Positions 45,281 to 53,690 of a stretch of 64,000 nt of DNA are shown piece after piece. The notes below the pieces were generated by a model. The model ran no database searches. It worked only from the letters and a program-made list of their open reading frames with translations, and was not told the DNA's origin. The DNA is taken from positions 2,356,001-2,420,000 of the forward strand of contig NC_015160.1 in the NCBI RefSeq assembly GCF_000190535.1. The letters run 5' to 3'. A program made the translations under genes and the position numbers. Within the stretch, counting starts at the first letter, position 1; each line of letters opens with the position of its first letter. The DNA is from Odoribacter splanchnicus DSM 20712 (GTDB lineage Bacteria; Bacteroidota; Bacteroidia; Bacteroidales; Marinifilaceae).

Positions 45281-46708
45281 ATGGGAAATTCAATCAAATT
45301 ATTTATTTCATATAGTTGGACTAACCAAGACCATGAAACTTGGGTGCTTAACCTTGCAAAAGAATTAGTCGAAAATGGAGTTCATGTTGTAATTGATAAA
45401 TGGGACTTGAAAGAAGGACAAGATTCCTATTCTTTTATGGAAAAAATGGTTAGTGATACAGAAATTCAAAAGGTTTTAATTATTTCTGATAAGAAATATG
45501 CAGATAAAGCGAATGGAAGAGATGGGGGCGTTGGTACTGAAACACAAATAATTTCTGCTGAAGTTTATAAAAATAGGCAACAAGAAAAATTTGTTGCTGC
45601 TGTCGTTGAACGAGATGAAACTGGTGAAGCTTATCTGCCAGTATATTACAAATCAAGAATCTATATAGATTTTTGTGAGCCAGAAAATTATGCAGATAGT
45701 TTTGAAAAATTACTTCGTTGGATATATGATAAACCTTTATACAAACGTCCTCCTATAGGGAAACAACCTGCATTTCTTAATGAAAGAGATGATATTGCTT
45801 TGGGAACCTCATTTCTATCTAAAAGGGTGCTATTGGGATTGAAAGAAGCAAAACCGTATGTAAATGGTGCAATTGAAGAGTATTTGGTTACCCTCTCAAC
45901 AAATATTGAAGCTTTGAGAATAGATTGTAAACCAGAAGAATATGACGATAAGCTGATTGAGAAAATAGATGCTTTTATACCTTATCGTAATGAATTTATT
46001 CAAATTTGCATTTCTGTTTGCCAATACTCTGATGATATAAAAATTGATAAATTCTATCATTTCTTTGAAAAATTAATACCTTATTTTAAAAAACATGGAA
46101 CTGGTAGCTTTTATGAACATGAGTTTGATGTCTTCAAGTTTATAGCTTATGAACTGTTTTTGTACTATGTCGCTATACTATTGAAATATGAAAAATTTAT
46201 AGATTTGGATGAGTTTTTAGATAAACAATATATGGGAAGTGAAGATAGTTATGGCTATGATGTAGAGGGGTATTTGATATTCTATAATTATTTGAAGTCA
46301 TTAGATTATAGAAATAGGCGGCTAAATTGCCGGAAATTGTCTTTGTTTGCAGATATAATAAAAGAAAGAGCAAAACATTTGAGTATTGATTTTTCTGATT
46401 TGATGCAAGCTGATTTTGTGCTTTTTTTGAGGGCGGAACATTTAATACACAATGATTGGAGAAAATGGTATCCTCAAACATTGATATATTCGGAATATAG
46501 AAGAAAACCAATGGAAATTTTTTTTAGAGCTCAATCTAAGAAATATTTTGAAAAAATGAAATGCGCTATTGGTTTTGATGATGTACAAGAATTAAAATCT
46601 TTTATAGAAGAATATTATACAGAAAAAAGGGAGATTCCAAGGTGGCAGCATTGTTCTTTCAGTCCTAAAGGATTGGCTAATAGTGATAATTTGTGTTCAA
46701 AAAGATAG
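45281..46708 (+). CDS. SEFIR-domain protein (candidate phage defence)
   Basis: This 475-aa protein has an N-terminal SEFIR (TIR-like) domain at about residues 4-150: KLFISYSWTNQDHETWVLNL, VVIDKWDLKEGQDSY and KYADKANGRDGGVGTETQII, all typical family blocks. Bacterial SEFIR proteins are known as single-gene anti-phage systems that deplete NAD on activation. The C-terminal 320 residues are helical, without a recognised domain, and may sense infection. The gene has its own promoter, is visibly AT-rich and sits next to the integrase, as cargo usually does. Confidence 0.82.
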   Translation: MGNSIKLFISYSWTNQDHETWVLNLAKELVENGVHVVIDKWDLKEGQDSYSFMEKMVSDTEIQKVLIISDKKYADKANGRDGGVGTETQIISAEVYKNRQQEKFVAAVVERDETGEAYLPVYYKSRIYIDFCEPENYADSFEKLLRWIYDKPLYKRPPIGKQPAFLNERDDIALGTSFLSKRVLLGLKEAKPYVNGAIEEYLVTLSTNIEALRIDCKPEEYDDKLIEKIDAFIPYRNEFIQICISVCQYSDDIKIDKFYHFFEKLIPYFKKHGTGSFYEHEFDVFKFIAYELFLYYVAILLKYEKFIDLDEFLDKQYMGSEDSYGYDVEGYLIFYNYLKSLDYRNRRLNCRKLSLFADIIKERAKHLSIDFSDLMQADFVLFLRAEHLIHNDWRKWYPQTLIYSEYRRKPMEIFFRAQSKKYFEKMKCAIGFDDVQELKSFIEEYYTEKREIPRWQHCSFSPKGLANSDNLCSKR

Positions 46709-46712
46709 AGGG

Positions 46713-46745
46713 GGGGAAGAAGATGAATAATAGTTCTTCTTCCCC
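46713..46745. terminator. Shared hairpin between the SEFIR gene and the integrase
   Basis: GGGGAAGAAGA (46713-46723) pairs perfectly with TCTTCTTCCCC (46735-46745). It lies between two converging genes and may stop both, but T-runs are short. Confidence 0.6.
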
Positions 46746-46754
46746 TTTGGATGT

Positions 46755-47981
46755 TTAGAGTGCAAGCTGTTCCTCGACGGCTTGCATATCCCTTAATATC
46801 GTTTGGTCTAACACCTTTGCATAATGTTGTGTCATTCGGGTGGATGAATGCCCCAGCATTTTAGCCACATTCGGCAGTGACACGTTGTTAGCCAGTGCGA
46901 TAACCGATGCGAAACTATGGCGGGCTGTGTGCGTGGTCAGGTTCTTTTTGATACCGCACAGGTCGGCAATCTCTTTCAGGTAGCTGTTCATCTTCTGATT
47001 GCAGGGAACGGGTAATAAAGTTCCTTTATCCATGCAGTAGGGGTTATCCTTGTACTTTTCAAGTATTTGTTTGGGAATGCTCAAAAGCGGGATGTTACAA
47101 AGGTTATTTGTCTTTTCACGGGGTTTCACTATCCACAGATTACCGTTGCCGTCCTCGGAAATATGTTCGGGGTGCAGATTATACACGTCTATGAATGCCA
47201 GCCCGGTATATACGCAAAAGATAAAAACATCCCGTACCAGTTCCAGCCGTTCAATCTTGAACTCTTTCTGCCATATCCGGTTTATCTCGGATTGGCTTAG
47301 GAACTGTTTGTTTACCTCTACCTCGTGAAACTTGATTCCGGCAAATGGGTTCTTTGTCAGCCACTCGTTGGCAATGGCAAGGTTTATCACTTTTTTGAAG
47401 CATTTCATGTACCGGATAACGGTATTTTGTGCGCAATGCTTTTCTGTCTTTAGGTATAAATCGAATTTACGCACCAGTTCCCCGTTTACCTCACGTAGTA
47501 GTATATCATCTATCTTGTAGTCACGTTTAACCAGTTCCATGAGATATTTAAGGCAGTTATCGTAACGTCTTACGGTGATGTCGGCATAGTCCGTCCCGAT
47601 TAGCTTCCGGCAGTTGTCGTTATGCTCCTTGAACACATTGTATAATGTCTTGAAAGTTTCGTCCTTTCCCTGATAGCGGTTCACTATGGCACGTGCGGAG
47701 ATAATCTTTCCCTCCAGTTCCAAGTCTTGGTAAATCTGATAGAATTTCACACGCAAGGCGTCAATGTAATGGTTAAGTTCTACGGAGTTTCGGTCTTTGC
47801 CTGTCGATTTCTCTTTTTCCTGCGACCAGAGTGGGACTTTTACGCTCCGCTTTAGTTGAAGTTCCACGTATAGGCGGTCATAAGTGACACGCACACGCAC
47901 GGGTGCTTCCCCGTTTTTTAACAGTTTGCTACGCTTGATGAAGAACAACACGCTGAATCTTTTTCTTTCCATACGGCTCAA
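46755..47981 (-). CDS. int: Element tyrosine recombinase (integrase)
   Basis: This 408-aa protein has an N-terminal arm-binding domain (RKRFSVLFFIKRSKLLKNGE), a SAM-like core-binding domain, and a catalytic domain with HTARHSFASVIALAN, MLGHSSTRMTQHY and the Tyr nucleophile in QHYAKV. The Arg I position reads YTGLAFIDVYNL, lacking the usual Arg, as in the IntDOT group of Bacteroides elements. A minus-strand -7 box TAACTTTG (plus CAAAGTTA, 47994-48001) lies just upstream. It should recognise the direct repeats and att cores described here. Confidence 0.93.
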   Translation of the reverse strand: MSRMERKRFSVLFFIKRSKLLKNGEAPVRVRVTYDRLYVELQLKRSVKVPLWSQEKEKSTGKDRNSVELNHYIDALRVKFYQIYQDLELEGKIISARAIVNRYQGKDETFKTLYNVFKEHNDNCRKLIGTDYADITVRRYDNCLKYLMELVKRDYKIDDILLREVNGELVRKFDLYLKTEKHCAQNTVIRYMKCFKKVINLAIANEWLTKNPFAGIKFHEVEVNKQFLSQSEINRIWQKEFKIERLELVRDVFIFCVYTGLAFIDVYNLHPEHISEDGNGNLWIVKPREKTNNLCNIPLLSIPKQILEKYKDNPYCMDKGTLLPVPCNQKMNSYLKEIADLCGIKKNLTTHTARHSFASVIALANNVSLPNVAKMLGHSSTRMTQHYAKVLDQTILRDMQAVEEQLAL

Positions 47982-48229
47982 TTTTTAATGATACAAAGTT
48001 AGGAAATCGAACCGAGAACCCTGTTATGTAAAATAGCGCAACAGACTGTAAAAGAATGAAGTAAATACCTCGCAGTGGAACATTTCGGGCTTTTGAAAAC
48101 AGTCCCTTGAATAAGGACGTATAGTTTGCTCTAATCCCACTAATTTTGCCTATTCTTGGAAAAGAAAAATCCCCGAATCTCTTTGAAATTCAGGGATTTA
48201 CATCGTTTTTCTTTCTTAAAAAGTGGTGC
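47982..48229. other. Right end region of the element
   Basis: It holds the integrase promoter (47994-48001), the right 16-bp repeat AGTCCCTTGAATAAGG (48101-48116) and a hairpin AAATCCCCGAAT/ATTCAGGGATTT (48168-48179, 48188-48199) that may insulate the element from outside transcription. There is no ORF. Confidence 0.65.
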
Positions 48230-48239
48230 CGCCAGGAAC
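48229..48239 (+). other. Right attachment site (attR core)
   Basis: CCGCCAGGAAC, matching attL at 9 of 11 positions; the response-regulator reading frame resumes here. Confidence 0.65.
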
Positions 48240-48307
48240 TGAGTGAAGATCCCGCGCTAAGCATCGAGAACAAACACGGGGGGTACTATAAGCTGCAAGG
48301 AGAATAA
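48230..48307 (+). pseudogene. 3' fragment of the split response regulator
   Basis: Twenty-five codons read RQELSEDPALSI...HGGYYKLQGE and a stop, the C-terminal wing of an OmpR-type response regulator. The frame is the continuation of the gene piece ending at 35894. It has no start of its own and is not a gene by itself. Confidence 0.88.
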
Positions 48308-48319
48308 AGAACCGGATTA

Positions 48320-48351
48320 TTTGGTTAATAAACCAAACATCGTTAAATTTG
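48320..48351 (+). promoter_or_regulatory. Promoter of the nucleoside phosphorylase gene
   Basis: -33 TTTG (48320-48323) and -7 TAAATTTG (48344-48351) are 20 nt apart, a full match to the phylum consensus, 29 nt before the ATG at 48381. Confidence 0.75.
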
Positions 48352-48380
48352 ACTGCGTTTAAAGCATAAAGAAAAACAAT

Positions 48381-49256
48381 ATGGCCTCTATAAAATCTTC
48401 AGAACTGATTACCAATGAGGACGGCAGTATTTTCCATCTGCATTTACTTCCGGAGGACCTTGCCGACGACATCATTCTGGTCGGTGACCCGGGACGGGTG
48501 GAAACCATCGCCTCCCATTTTCAACAAATCGAGTTGAAAAAAAGTAACCGCGAATTTTACACCATCACCGGCAGTTACCGGGGTCACCGGCTTTCCGTGA
48601 TTTCCACCGGTATCGGTCCGGATAATATCGATATCGTTATCAACGAATTGGATGCTCTGGCCCATATCGATTTGAAAACCAAAGAAATAAAAGCGATCGG
48701 CCGTACCCTGAATATCGTCCGTATCGGTACTTCCGGTTCGGTACAAGCCGACATTCCGGTAGATTCTTTTGTCATCTCGGAAAAAAGCATCGGCTGCGAC
48801 GGGGTATTGAGGTTTTATGCAAACAACGAATCGGTTTGCGACCATCCGTTCGAAGAAGCTTTTATCCGGCATTGCCGATGGACCCCCTCTGCAGCCCGCC
48901 CTTATGTAGTCAATGCCGATCCCGGATTAGCAGACCGCCTGTATGACGAAGAACACACCATCAAAGGAGTTACCCTGACAGCAGTCGGATTTTACGGCCC
49001 GCAAGGACGTGTCCTGCGTCTGCCGCTAGCCATGCCGGGAATCAACGACCGGATCACCGCTTTCCGCTACGAAGGCTACAAAGTGACCAACTATGAAATG
49101 GAAAGTGCAGCTATCACAGGCCTTTGTAACCTTTTGGGGCATCGGGCCGCCACCATCTGCCTGATCATCGCCAACCGGATAAACGGAGATGCCTCCGCCG
49201 ATTACCACAGCTATATGAATAAACTGATCCGCTATACCCTGGAAAAATTAAGCTAA
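48381..49256 (+). CDS. Nucleoside phosphorylase (uridine phosphorylase-like)
   Basis: This 291-aa protein has the PNP/UDP phosphorylase family signatures DIILVGDPGRVETIA (residues 29-43), ISTGIGPDNIDIVINELDAL (75-94) and the C-terminal NYEMESAAITGLCNLLGHRA with the substrate-contacting Glu-Met-Glu. It phosphorolyses a nucleoside to base and sugar phosphate in salvage. It has its own promoter just outside the mobile element. Uridine is likely but not proven. Confidence 0.87.
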   Translation: MASIKSSELITNEDGSIFHLHLLPEDLADDIILVGDPGRVETIASHFQQIELKKSNREFYTITGSYRGHRLSVISTGIGPDNIDIVINELDALAHIDLKTKEIKAIGRTLNIVRIGTSGSVQADIPVDSFVISEKSIGCDGVLRFYANNESVCDHPFEEAFIRHCRWTPSAARPYVVNADPGLADRLYDEEHTIKGVTLTAVGFYGPQGRVLRLPLAMPGINDRITAFRYEGYKVTNYEMESAAITGLCNLLGHRAATICLIIANRINGDASADYHSYMNKLIRYTLEKLS

Positions 49257-49317
49257 AAGCTATAGGCTATAAGCCTTTTGCTTTTAGTATTTAGCATTTC
49301 ATTTTTTACTTTATATT

Positions 49318-49803
49318 ATGATTCAACGTATTCAATCTCTTTTTTTGCTTTGTACAGCAATTGTGACCGGGCTGTTATTTTTTATGCCGGTTGCTTCCAT
49401 TGTAGTTCCGAATAATTTTACCTATGCGTTTTATACGACAAAAGTGGTACAGGCCGGAAGTCCGTGTGTATTCATCACCTGGAACTGGATGTCATTGATC
49501 CTGAATGCCCTTATTACCACATTGGCAGTAGTCACTATTTTCATTCATCACAAAAAATCCAAGACGGTGAAACCGACTCTATTTCTGCAATTGCGTCTTT
49601 GTATTGTCAATATTGTGCTTCAATTGGGGTTAATCGTCCTGATGTGGCTACAAGTGCGTCAACGTAGCAACGAACTCAATGCCGAATGGTTTGCCGATAT
49701 CAGTTTTATCTTTCCACTGATCGGTGTGATCTTCACGTGGCTGGCTATCCGGGGAATTGTGAAAGATATCACCTTACTGAAATCGTTCGACCGGATTCGG
49801 TAA
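49318..49803 (+). CDS. DUF4293 family membrane protein
   Basis: This 161-aa protein has four predicted membrane segments and begins MIQRIQSLFLLCTAIVTGLL, the conserved family start. DUF4293 proteins are found across Bacteroidetes and have no known role. A purine/pyrimidine word repeat fills the gap before the gene. Confidence 0.85.
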   Translation: MIQRIQSLFLLCTAIVTGLLFFMPVASIVVPNNFTYAFYTTKVVQAGSPCVFITWNWMSLILNALITTLAVVTIFIHHKKSKTVKPTLFLQLRLCIVNIVLQLGLIVLMWLQVRQRSNELNAEWFADISFIFPLIGVIFTWLAIRGIVKDITLLKSFDRIR

Positions 49804-49895
49804 ACGATACCGCTACAGCCCATAACAGCTGTAGTGGCCATTGGAAAACGGAAAATCTAAATCGTAAACTATAACATTTCCTTAATCTAAATCGT

Positions 49896-51590
49896 ATGTT
49901 CAAAATTTGTTGTGCTAGTTTATTTCTTATAGCGATAACTTTTATCAAAGTTTCTGCTTGTACTAATTTCTTACTCACCCGGGGAGCCACTCAGGACGGA
50001 TCGACGATGATCACCTATTCGGCCGACTCTCACGTATTGTATGGGGAACTTTATCATTGGCCTGCCGGTACCTGGCCTGCCGGAACGATGATGGATATCT
50101 ATGAATGGGATACCGGTAAATATATGGGTAAAATCCCGCAGGCTGCCCAGACTTACAACGTAATCGGTAATATGAACGAATATCAATTGGCTATCGGTGA
50201 AACGACATACGGCGGACGTAAAGAACTGGAAAGTCAGCCGGGAGCTATTATCGACTACGGAAGTCTGATCTATATCACCCTGCAACGCGCTAAAAATGCC
50301 CGGGAAGCCATTGTCGTGATGACCGATCTGGTAGAGCGATACGGTTATGCCAGTTCAGGCGAATCTTTCTCCATCAGTGATCCTGATGAAGTATGGATTC
50401 TCGAAATGATCGGTAAAGGCGAAGGCGAAAAAGGAGCGGTATGGGTGGCCCGGATGGTCCCCGACGGTTATGTTTGTGCACATGCCAACCAGGCACGGAT
50501 CACCACCTTCCCCCTGGAAGGAAAAACTTCCATTTCATCCGACCAGATGAAAAAAATCTATGATAAAGAAATTACAACGGTATATGCAAAAGATGTGATT
50601 TCTTTTGCCAAACAAAAAGGCCTTTATCCCCAGGACGGGAAAAATGCCGATTTCAGTTTTTCCGATACTTATGCTCCGGTAGATTTCAGTGGTGCCCGTG
50701 CCTGTGAAATCCGGGTATGGGCGTTCTTCAATGCTGTAAATCCCGATATGGCTCAGTACTGGAACTATGCCAAAGGGAAAATCGAACGTGACGGTAAAGG
50801 CTATGCGACAAACCGGATGCCCCTGTGGGTTAAACCGAACCGGAAAGTGGATGTACTGGAAGTCATGGATTTTATGCGTGATCACCTCGAAGGCACCGAA
50901 CTGGATATGAGTAAAGATCCGGGAGCCGGTCCCTACGAATGCCCTTACAGATGGCGGCCGATGAGTTTCGAAGTCGATGGTAAAGAATATGTTCACGAAC
51001 GGGCCACAGCCACCCAACAAACCGGTTTTACCTTTGTATCACAAAGCCGCAGTTGGTTGCCGGATGCAGTAGGCGGTATCCTTTGGTTCGGTGTTGACGA
51101 CGCTGCCAGTACCGTGTATTTCCCCATGTATTCCTGCTCCACCCGTGTTCCTCACGCTTATGCAGTCGGCAACGGCAGCATGATGGAATTCACCGATCAG
51201 GCAGCTTTCTGGGTTTTCAATCAGGTGACTAATTTCGCTTATACCCGTTATAATGCTATTCATCCGGAAATCCGGGAAAAACAAAAGGCTTTGGAATCCC
51301 AATACAAAACGTTTGTCGAAGGAATAGACTCCGGAGCTAAAGCACTATTCGACAAAGATCGTGCAGCAGCAATAGAATTCCTGACCGATTTCTCCTGCAA
51401 TACCGGTAACCACCTGGTAGACACCTGGAGAGATTTCTACGGTTATCTTTTCTGCCGCTATATGGATGGTAATATCAAAACTGCGGTCCCGGGCGAAAAA
51501 AATCCTAAAGTAGAACAACCGCAACTACCCGAATGGTACCTCCGCACCATCATCGAAAAGGCCGGAGACAAACTACAGGTCATCGAATAA
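49896..51590 (+). CDS. C69-family dipeptidase, exported
   Basis: This 564-aa protein has a signal peptide followed by ACTNFLLTRGATQDGSTMIT; the Cys at about residue 22 is the N-terminal nucleophile exposed after processing. Other family regions are YGYASSGESFSISDPDEVWI (residues 149-168) and ARMVPDGYVCAHANQARI. PepD-like C69 enzymes cut dipeptides, here probably in the periplasm to feed amino-acid uptake. Length is normal. The next gene converges on it across a word-repeat hairpin at 51590-51670. Confidence 0.9.
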   Translation: MFKICCASLFLIAITFIKVSACTNFLLTRGATQDGSTMITYSADSHVLYGELYHWPAGTWPAGTMMDIYEWDTGKYMGKIPQAAQTYNVIGNMNEYQLAIGETTYGGRKELESQPGAIIDYGSLIYITLQRAKNAREAIVVMTDLVERYGYASSGESFSISDPDEVWILEMIGKGEGEKGAVWVARMVPDGYVCAHANQARITTFPLEGKTSISSDQMKKIYDKEITTVYAKDVISFAKQKGLYPQDGKNADFSFSDTYAPVDFSGARACEIRVWAFFNAVNPDMAQYWNYAKGKIERDGKGYATNRMPLWVKPNRKVDVLEVMDFMRDHLEGTELDMSKDPGAGPYECPYRWRPMSFEVDGKEYVHERATATQQTGFTFVSQSRSWLPDAVGGILWFGVDDAASTVYFPMYSCSTRVPHAYAVGNGSMMEFTDQAAFWVFNQVTNFAYTRYNAIHPEIREKQKALESQYKTFVEGIDSGAKALFDKDRAAAIEFLTDFSCNTGNHLVDTWRDFYGYLFCRYMDGNIKTAVPGEKNPKVEQPQLPEWYLRTIIEKAGDKLQVIE

Positions 51591-51670
51591 AAGGAGGAAA
51601 GGTAAAAGGTATAAAGTATAAGGTAAAAGATGGATTTCTCTCCATTTTACCTTTTACTTTTTACCTTTCT
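51590..51670. terminator. Word-repeat hairpin between converging genes
   Basis: A purine run with GGTAAAAGGTATAAAG is followed by TTTACCTTTTACTTTTTACC; with ATGGA/TCCAT at the tip they pair imperfectly over 30 bp or so, a plausible two-way terminator. Confidence 0.55.
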
Positions 51671-52404
51671 TAGGGTAAGTATTCGGATTGGATATTTTTC
51701 ATCGCCGCAAAGAGGTTGCCTTTTACGTGGGGAGATAAAGCTTCCATCTGTCGGATAATTTCAGCTACGGCATGACGGTTCGTCGCTCGTTCATGAGGAC
51801 AATTCTTTTTCTGCTTTTTAAAATTCCGGTAGGCAGCATACCGGGTAGTTTCTTCATCGGTAAGATAGATAAAAGGACGGATCAGGGTAAACGTACGATC
51901 GAACATAGCCAACTTCGGTGGCATACTGGCAATCGTACCGTTAAACATCATACTCATCAGCAGACTCTCGATGGCATCGTCCCGGTGGTGTCCCAAGGCC
52001 AATTTATTACATCCGTATTCTTTCGCAATCCCGAACAAGGTCTTCCGGCGATTCCACGAACACACAAAACAGACCGGTTTACCGGAATCTTCTTTTACGG
52101 CAGTAGCAATCGTACGATGTATAAACTCTACTCCCAGCTGTTCACAAAATTGCCTTACATACTCACCGTCGACTTCGTAAGCGACATTTTCCACAGCAAT
52201 ATGAGCAGCCACAACCGTATAATTTTGTTTCGGATCACGGGCCCGCAATGCCAATACTTCCAATAAAGCCAAAGAATCCTTTCCTCCGGAGACTCCGACC
52301 AATATTCTATCACCCGGTTCGATCAGCTCATAATCATAAATGGCTTTTCCCGCCTTCCGGAAAAAATCCCGCATAAACAATTTTTCTTTCTTCTTGTCTT
52401 CCAT
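51670..52404 (-). CDS. ttcA: tRNA 2-thiocytidine synthetase TtcA
   Basis: This 244-aa PP-loop ATPase has the signature VGVSGGKDSLALLEVLALR (residues 36-54), the Cys pair in PVCFVCSWNRRKTLF (about 110-124) and a third Cys in KKNCPHERATNR, the ligands of the 4Fe-4S cluster. TtcA thiolates C32 of some tRNAs. It is slightly shorter than the E. coli enzyme but complete in motifs. It is the only minus-strand gene in this section and is divergent from pstS. Confidence 0.88.
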   Translation of the reverse strand: MEDKKKEKLFMRDFFRKAGKAIYDYELIEPGDRILVGVSGGKDSLALLEVLALRARDPKQNYTVVAAHIAVENVAYEVDGEYVRQFCEQLGVEFIHRTIATAVKEDSGKPVCFVCSWNRRKTLFGIAKEYGCNKLALGHHRDDAIESLLMSMMFNGTIASMPPKLAMFDRTFTLIRPFIYLTDEETTRYAAYRNFKKQKKNCPHERATNRHAVAEIIRQMEALSPHVKGNLFAAMKNIQSEYLP

Positions 52405-52546
52405 TTCGTTCGCTTACCAATAAAAACATATCGCCACAAAGTAAAAAGAAATTTCGCTCCCCGGCAATAGTCATCCGTACATTTACAGTAAGCTCTTCCA
52501 TCGTCCCGGATTACAATCCGGTTAAGTGGAATTTTATCCGAAATAC

Positions 52547-52603
52547 TGTAACAAAATCGTAATAATATTGTAACACTGGTGTAGCAACCACTTATTAATA
52601 TTG
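52547..52603 (+). promoter_or_regulatory. Pho boxes and promoter of the pst operon
   Basis: Four half sites sit exactly 11 bp apart: TGTAAC (52547), CGTAAT (52558), TGTAAC (52569), TGTAGC (52580), the direct-repeat geometry of PhoB sites. A -7-like TAATATTG (52596-52603) starts 10 bp after the last, a typical place for PhoB activation. The putative PhoB gene lies in this operon. Confidence 0.72.
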
Positions 52604-52630
52604 CATTGTAAAAAACTAATCGTCAAAGAC

Positions 52631-53689
52631 ATGAATAAGTTAATCATTATCGCATTAGCACTCAGCCTGGCAGCTTGTGGCCATTCAAAGAAGAAGACCT
52701 CGGACCACAAAAGTAATATAGATCTGACAGCAGCAGGAGCCACTTTCCCGCTCCCCTATTACAATCTGGCTTTTAAAACCTATAAAGATTCTACCGGGGT
52801 ATCGGTGACCTACGGCGGAATCGGCAGCGGTGGAGGTATACGCAGCCTGAAAGACCGGATCGTAGATTTTGCAGGCAGCGATGCTTATCTTTCTGAAGCA
52901 GAAATGGCGGAAATGCCGGCCCCGGTTGTACATATCCCGACTTGTATGGGTGCTGTCGTCATGGCTTACAACCTACCCGAAGTAAAAGAGCTGCAATTGA
53001 CAGGTGACATGATCGCCGACATCTTCCTAGGCAAAATCACCCGTTGGAACGATCCCCGTATTCAACAAGTAAATCCGGGAGTTACCCTTCCCGACAAAGC
53101 GGTCAGCCCGGTATATCGCTCCGACGGTAGTGGTACCACCTATGTCTTCAGTGATTACCTGACAAAGATCAGTGCTCCGTGGGCAGAAAATATCGGAACC
53201 GGAAAAGCATTGAAATGGCCGGTAGGTATTGCCGCCAAGGGAAATCCAGGCGTAGCCGGGACAATCAGTCAAACTCCGGGGGCGATCGGTTATATCGGTT
53301 CGGAATACGCTTTTGCCTTGAAAATACCGGTAGCCAAACTGCAAAACAAGGCCGGAAATTTTGTAGCCCCCACAACCGAAAGTATCTCTGCTGCCGCAGA
53401 TATCGAAATGCCGGCCGATACCCGCACCATGATCACCGACTCGCCGGTAGCCGATGCCTATCCGATCAGCTGCTTTACCTGGATTCTCCTTTATCAGGAA
53501 CAAGCCTATAAAAACCGGCCTGAACCCCTGGCCCAAGCTACGGTGGAGCTGCTGAATTGGTTAACGAATCCGGAAGCCCAGGATATAACGACAAAAGTAC
53601 ATTATTCTCCCCTGCCGGCTTCGACAGTGAAAAATGCCAAACAAATCCTGAAAACCATCACTTATAACGGTCAACCAATCCTAAAATAA
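52631..53689 (+). CDS. pstS: Phosphate ABC transporter substrate-binding lipoprotein PstS
   Basis: The start at 52631 (MNKLIIIALALSLAAC) gives a 352-aa lipoprotein with lipobox SLAAC; the frame upstream is not preceded by a leader. The PstS signature regions DLTAAGATFPLPYYNLAFK, YGGIGSGGGIRSLK and YRSDGSGTTYVFSDYL bind phosphate. It captures phosphate in the periplasm and is first in the pst operon behind Pho boxes. Confidence 0.93.
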   Translation: MNKLIIIALALSLAACGHSKKKTSDHKSNIDLTAAGATFPLPYYNLAFKTYKDSTGVSVTYGGIGSGGGIRSLKDRIVDFAGSDAYLSEAEMAEMPAPVVHIPTCMGAVVMAYNLPEVKELQLTGDMIADIFLGKITRWNDPRIQQVNPGVTLPDKAVSPVYRSDGSGTTYVFSDYLTKISAPWAENIGTGKALKWPVGIAAKGNPGVAGTISQTPGAIGYIGSEYAFALKIPVAKLQNKAGNFVAPTTESISAAADIEMPADTRTMITDSPVADAYPISCFTWILLYQEQAYKNRPEPLAQATVELLNWLTNPEAQDITTKVHYSPLPASTVKNAKQILKTITYNGQPILK

Positions 53690-53690
53690 T

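Larger units (their letters stand above)
35885..48239. mobile_element. Integrative mobilizable element, about 12.3 kb
   Basis: The element splits a response-regulator gene. Boundary sequences CCACCAGTAAC (35885-35895) and CCGCCAGGAAC (48229-48239) match at 9 of 11 positions. A 16-bp perfect direct repeat lies just inside each end (35953-35968 and 48101-48116). It encodes a tyrosine integrase reading inward from the right end, MobC-like and relaxase proteins, primase, a VapE-like protein, small HTH proteins, an RteC-like gene and cargo. It has no type IV secretion genes, so mobilization in trans is expected. Composition is mosaic: cargo genes are visibly more AT-rich than the mob/replication block. 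Confidence 0.88.

Noticed and set aside
48168..48199. Hairpin as an att inverted repeat
   Set aside because: It has no counterpart at the left end; it is better read as a terminator-like insulator.
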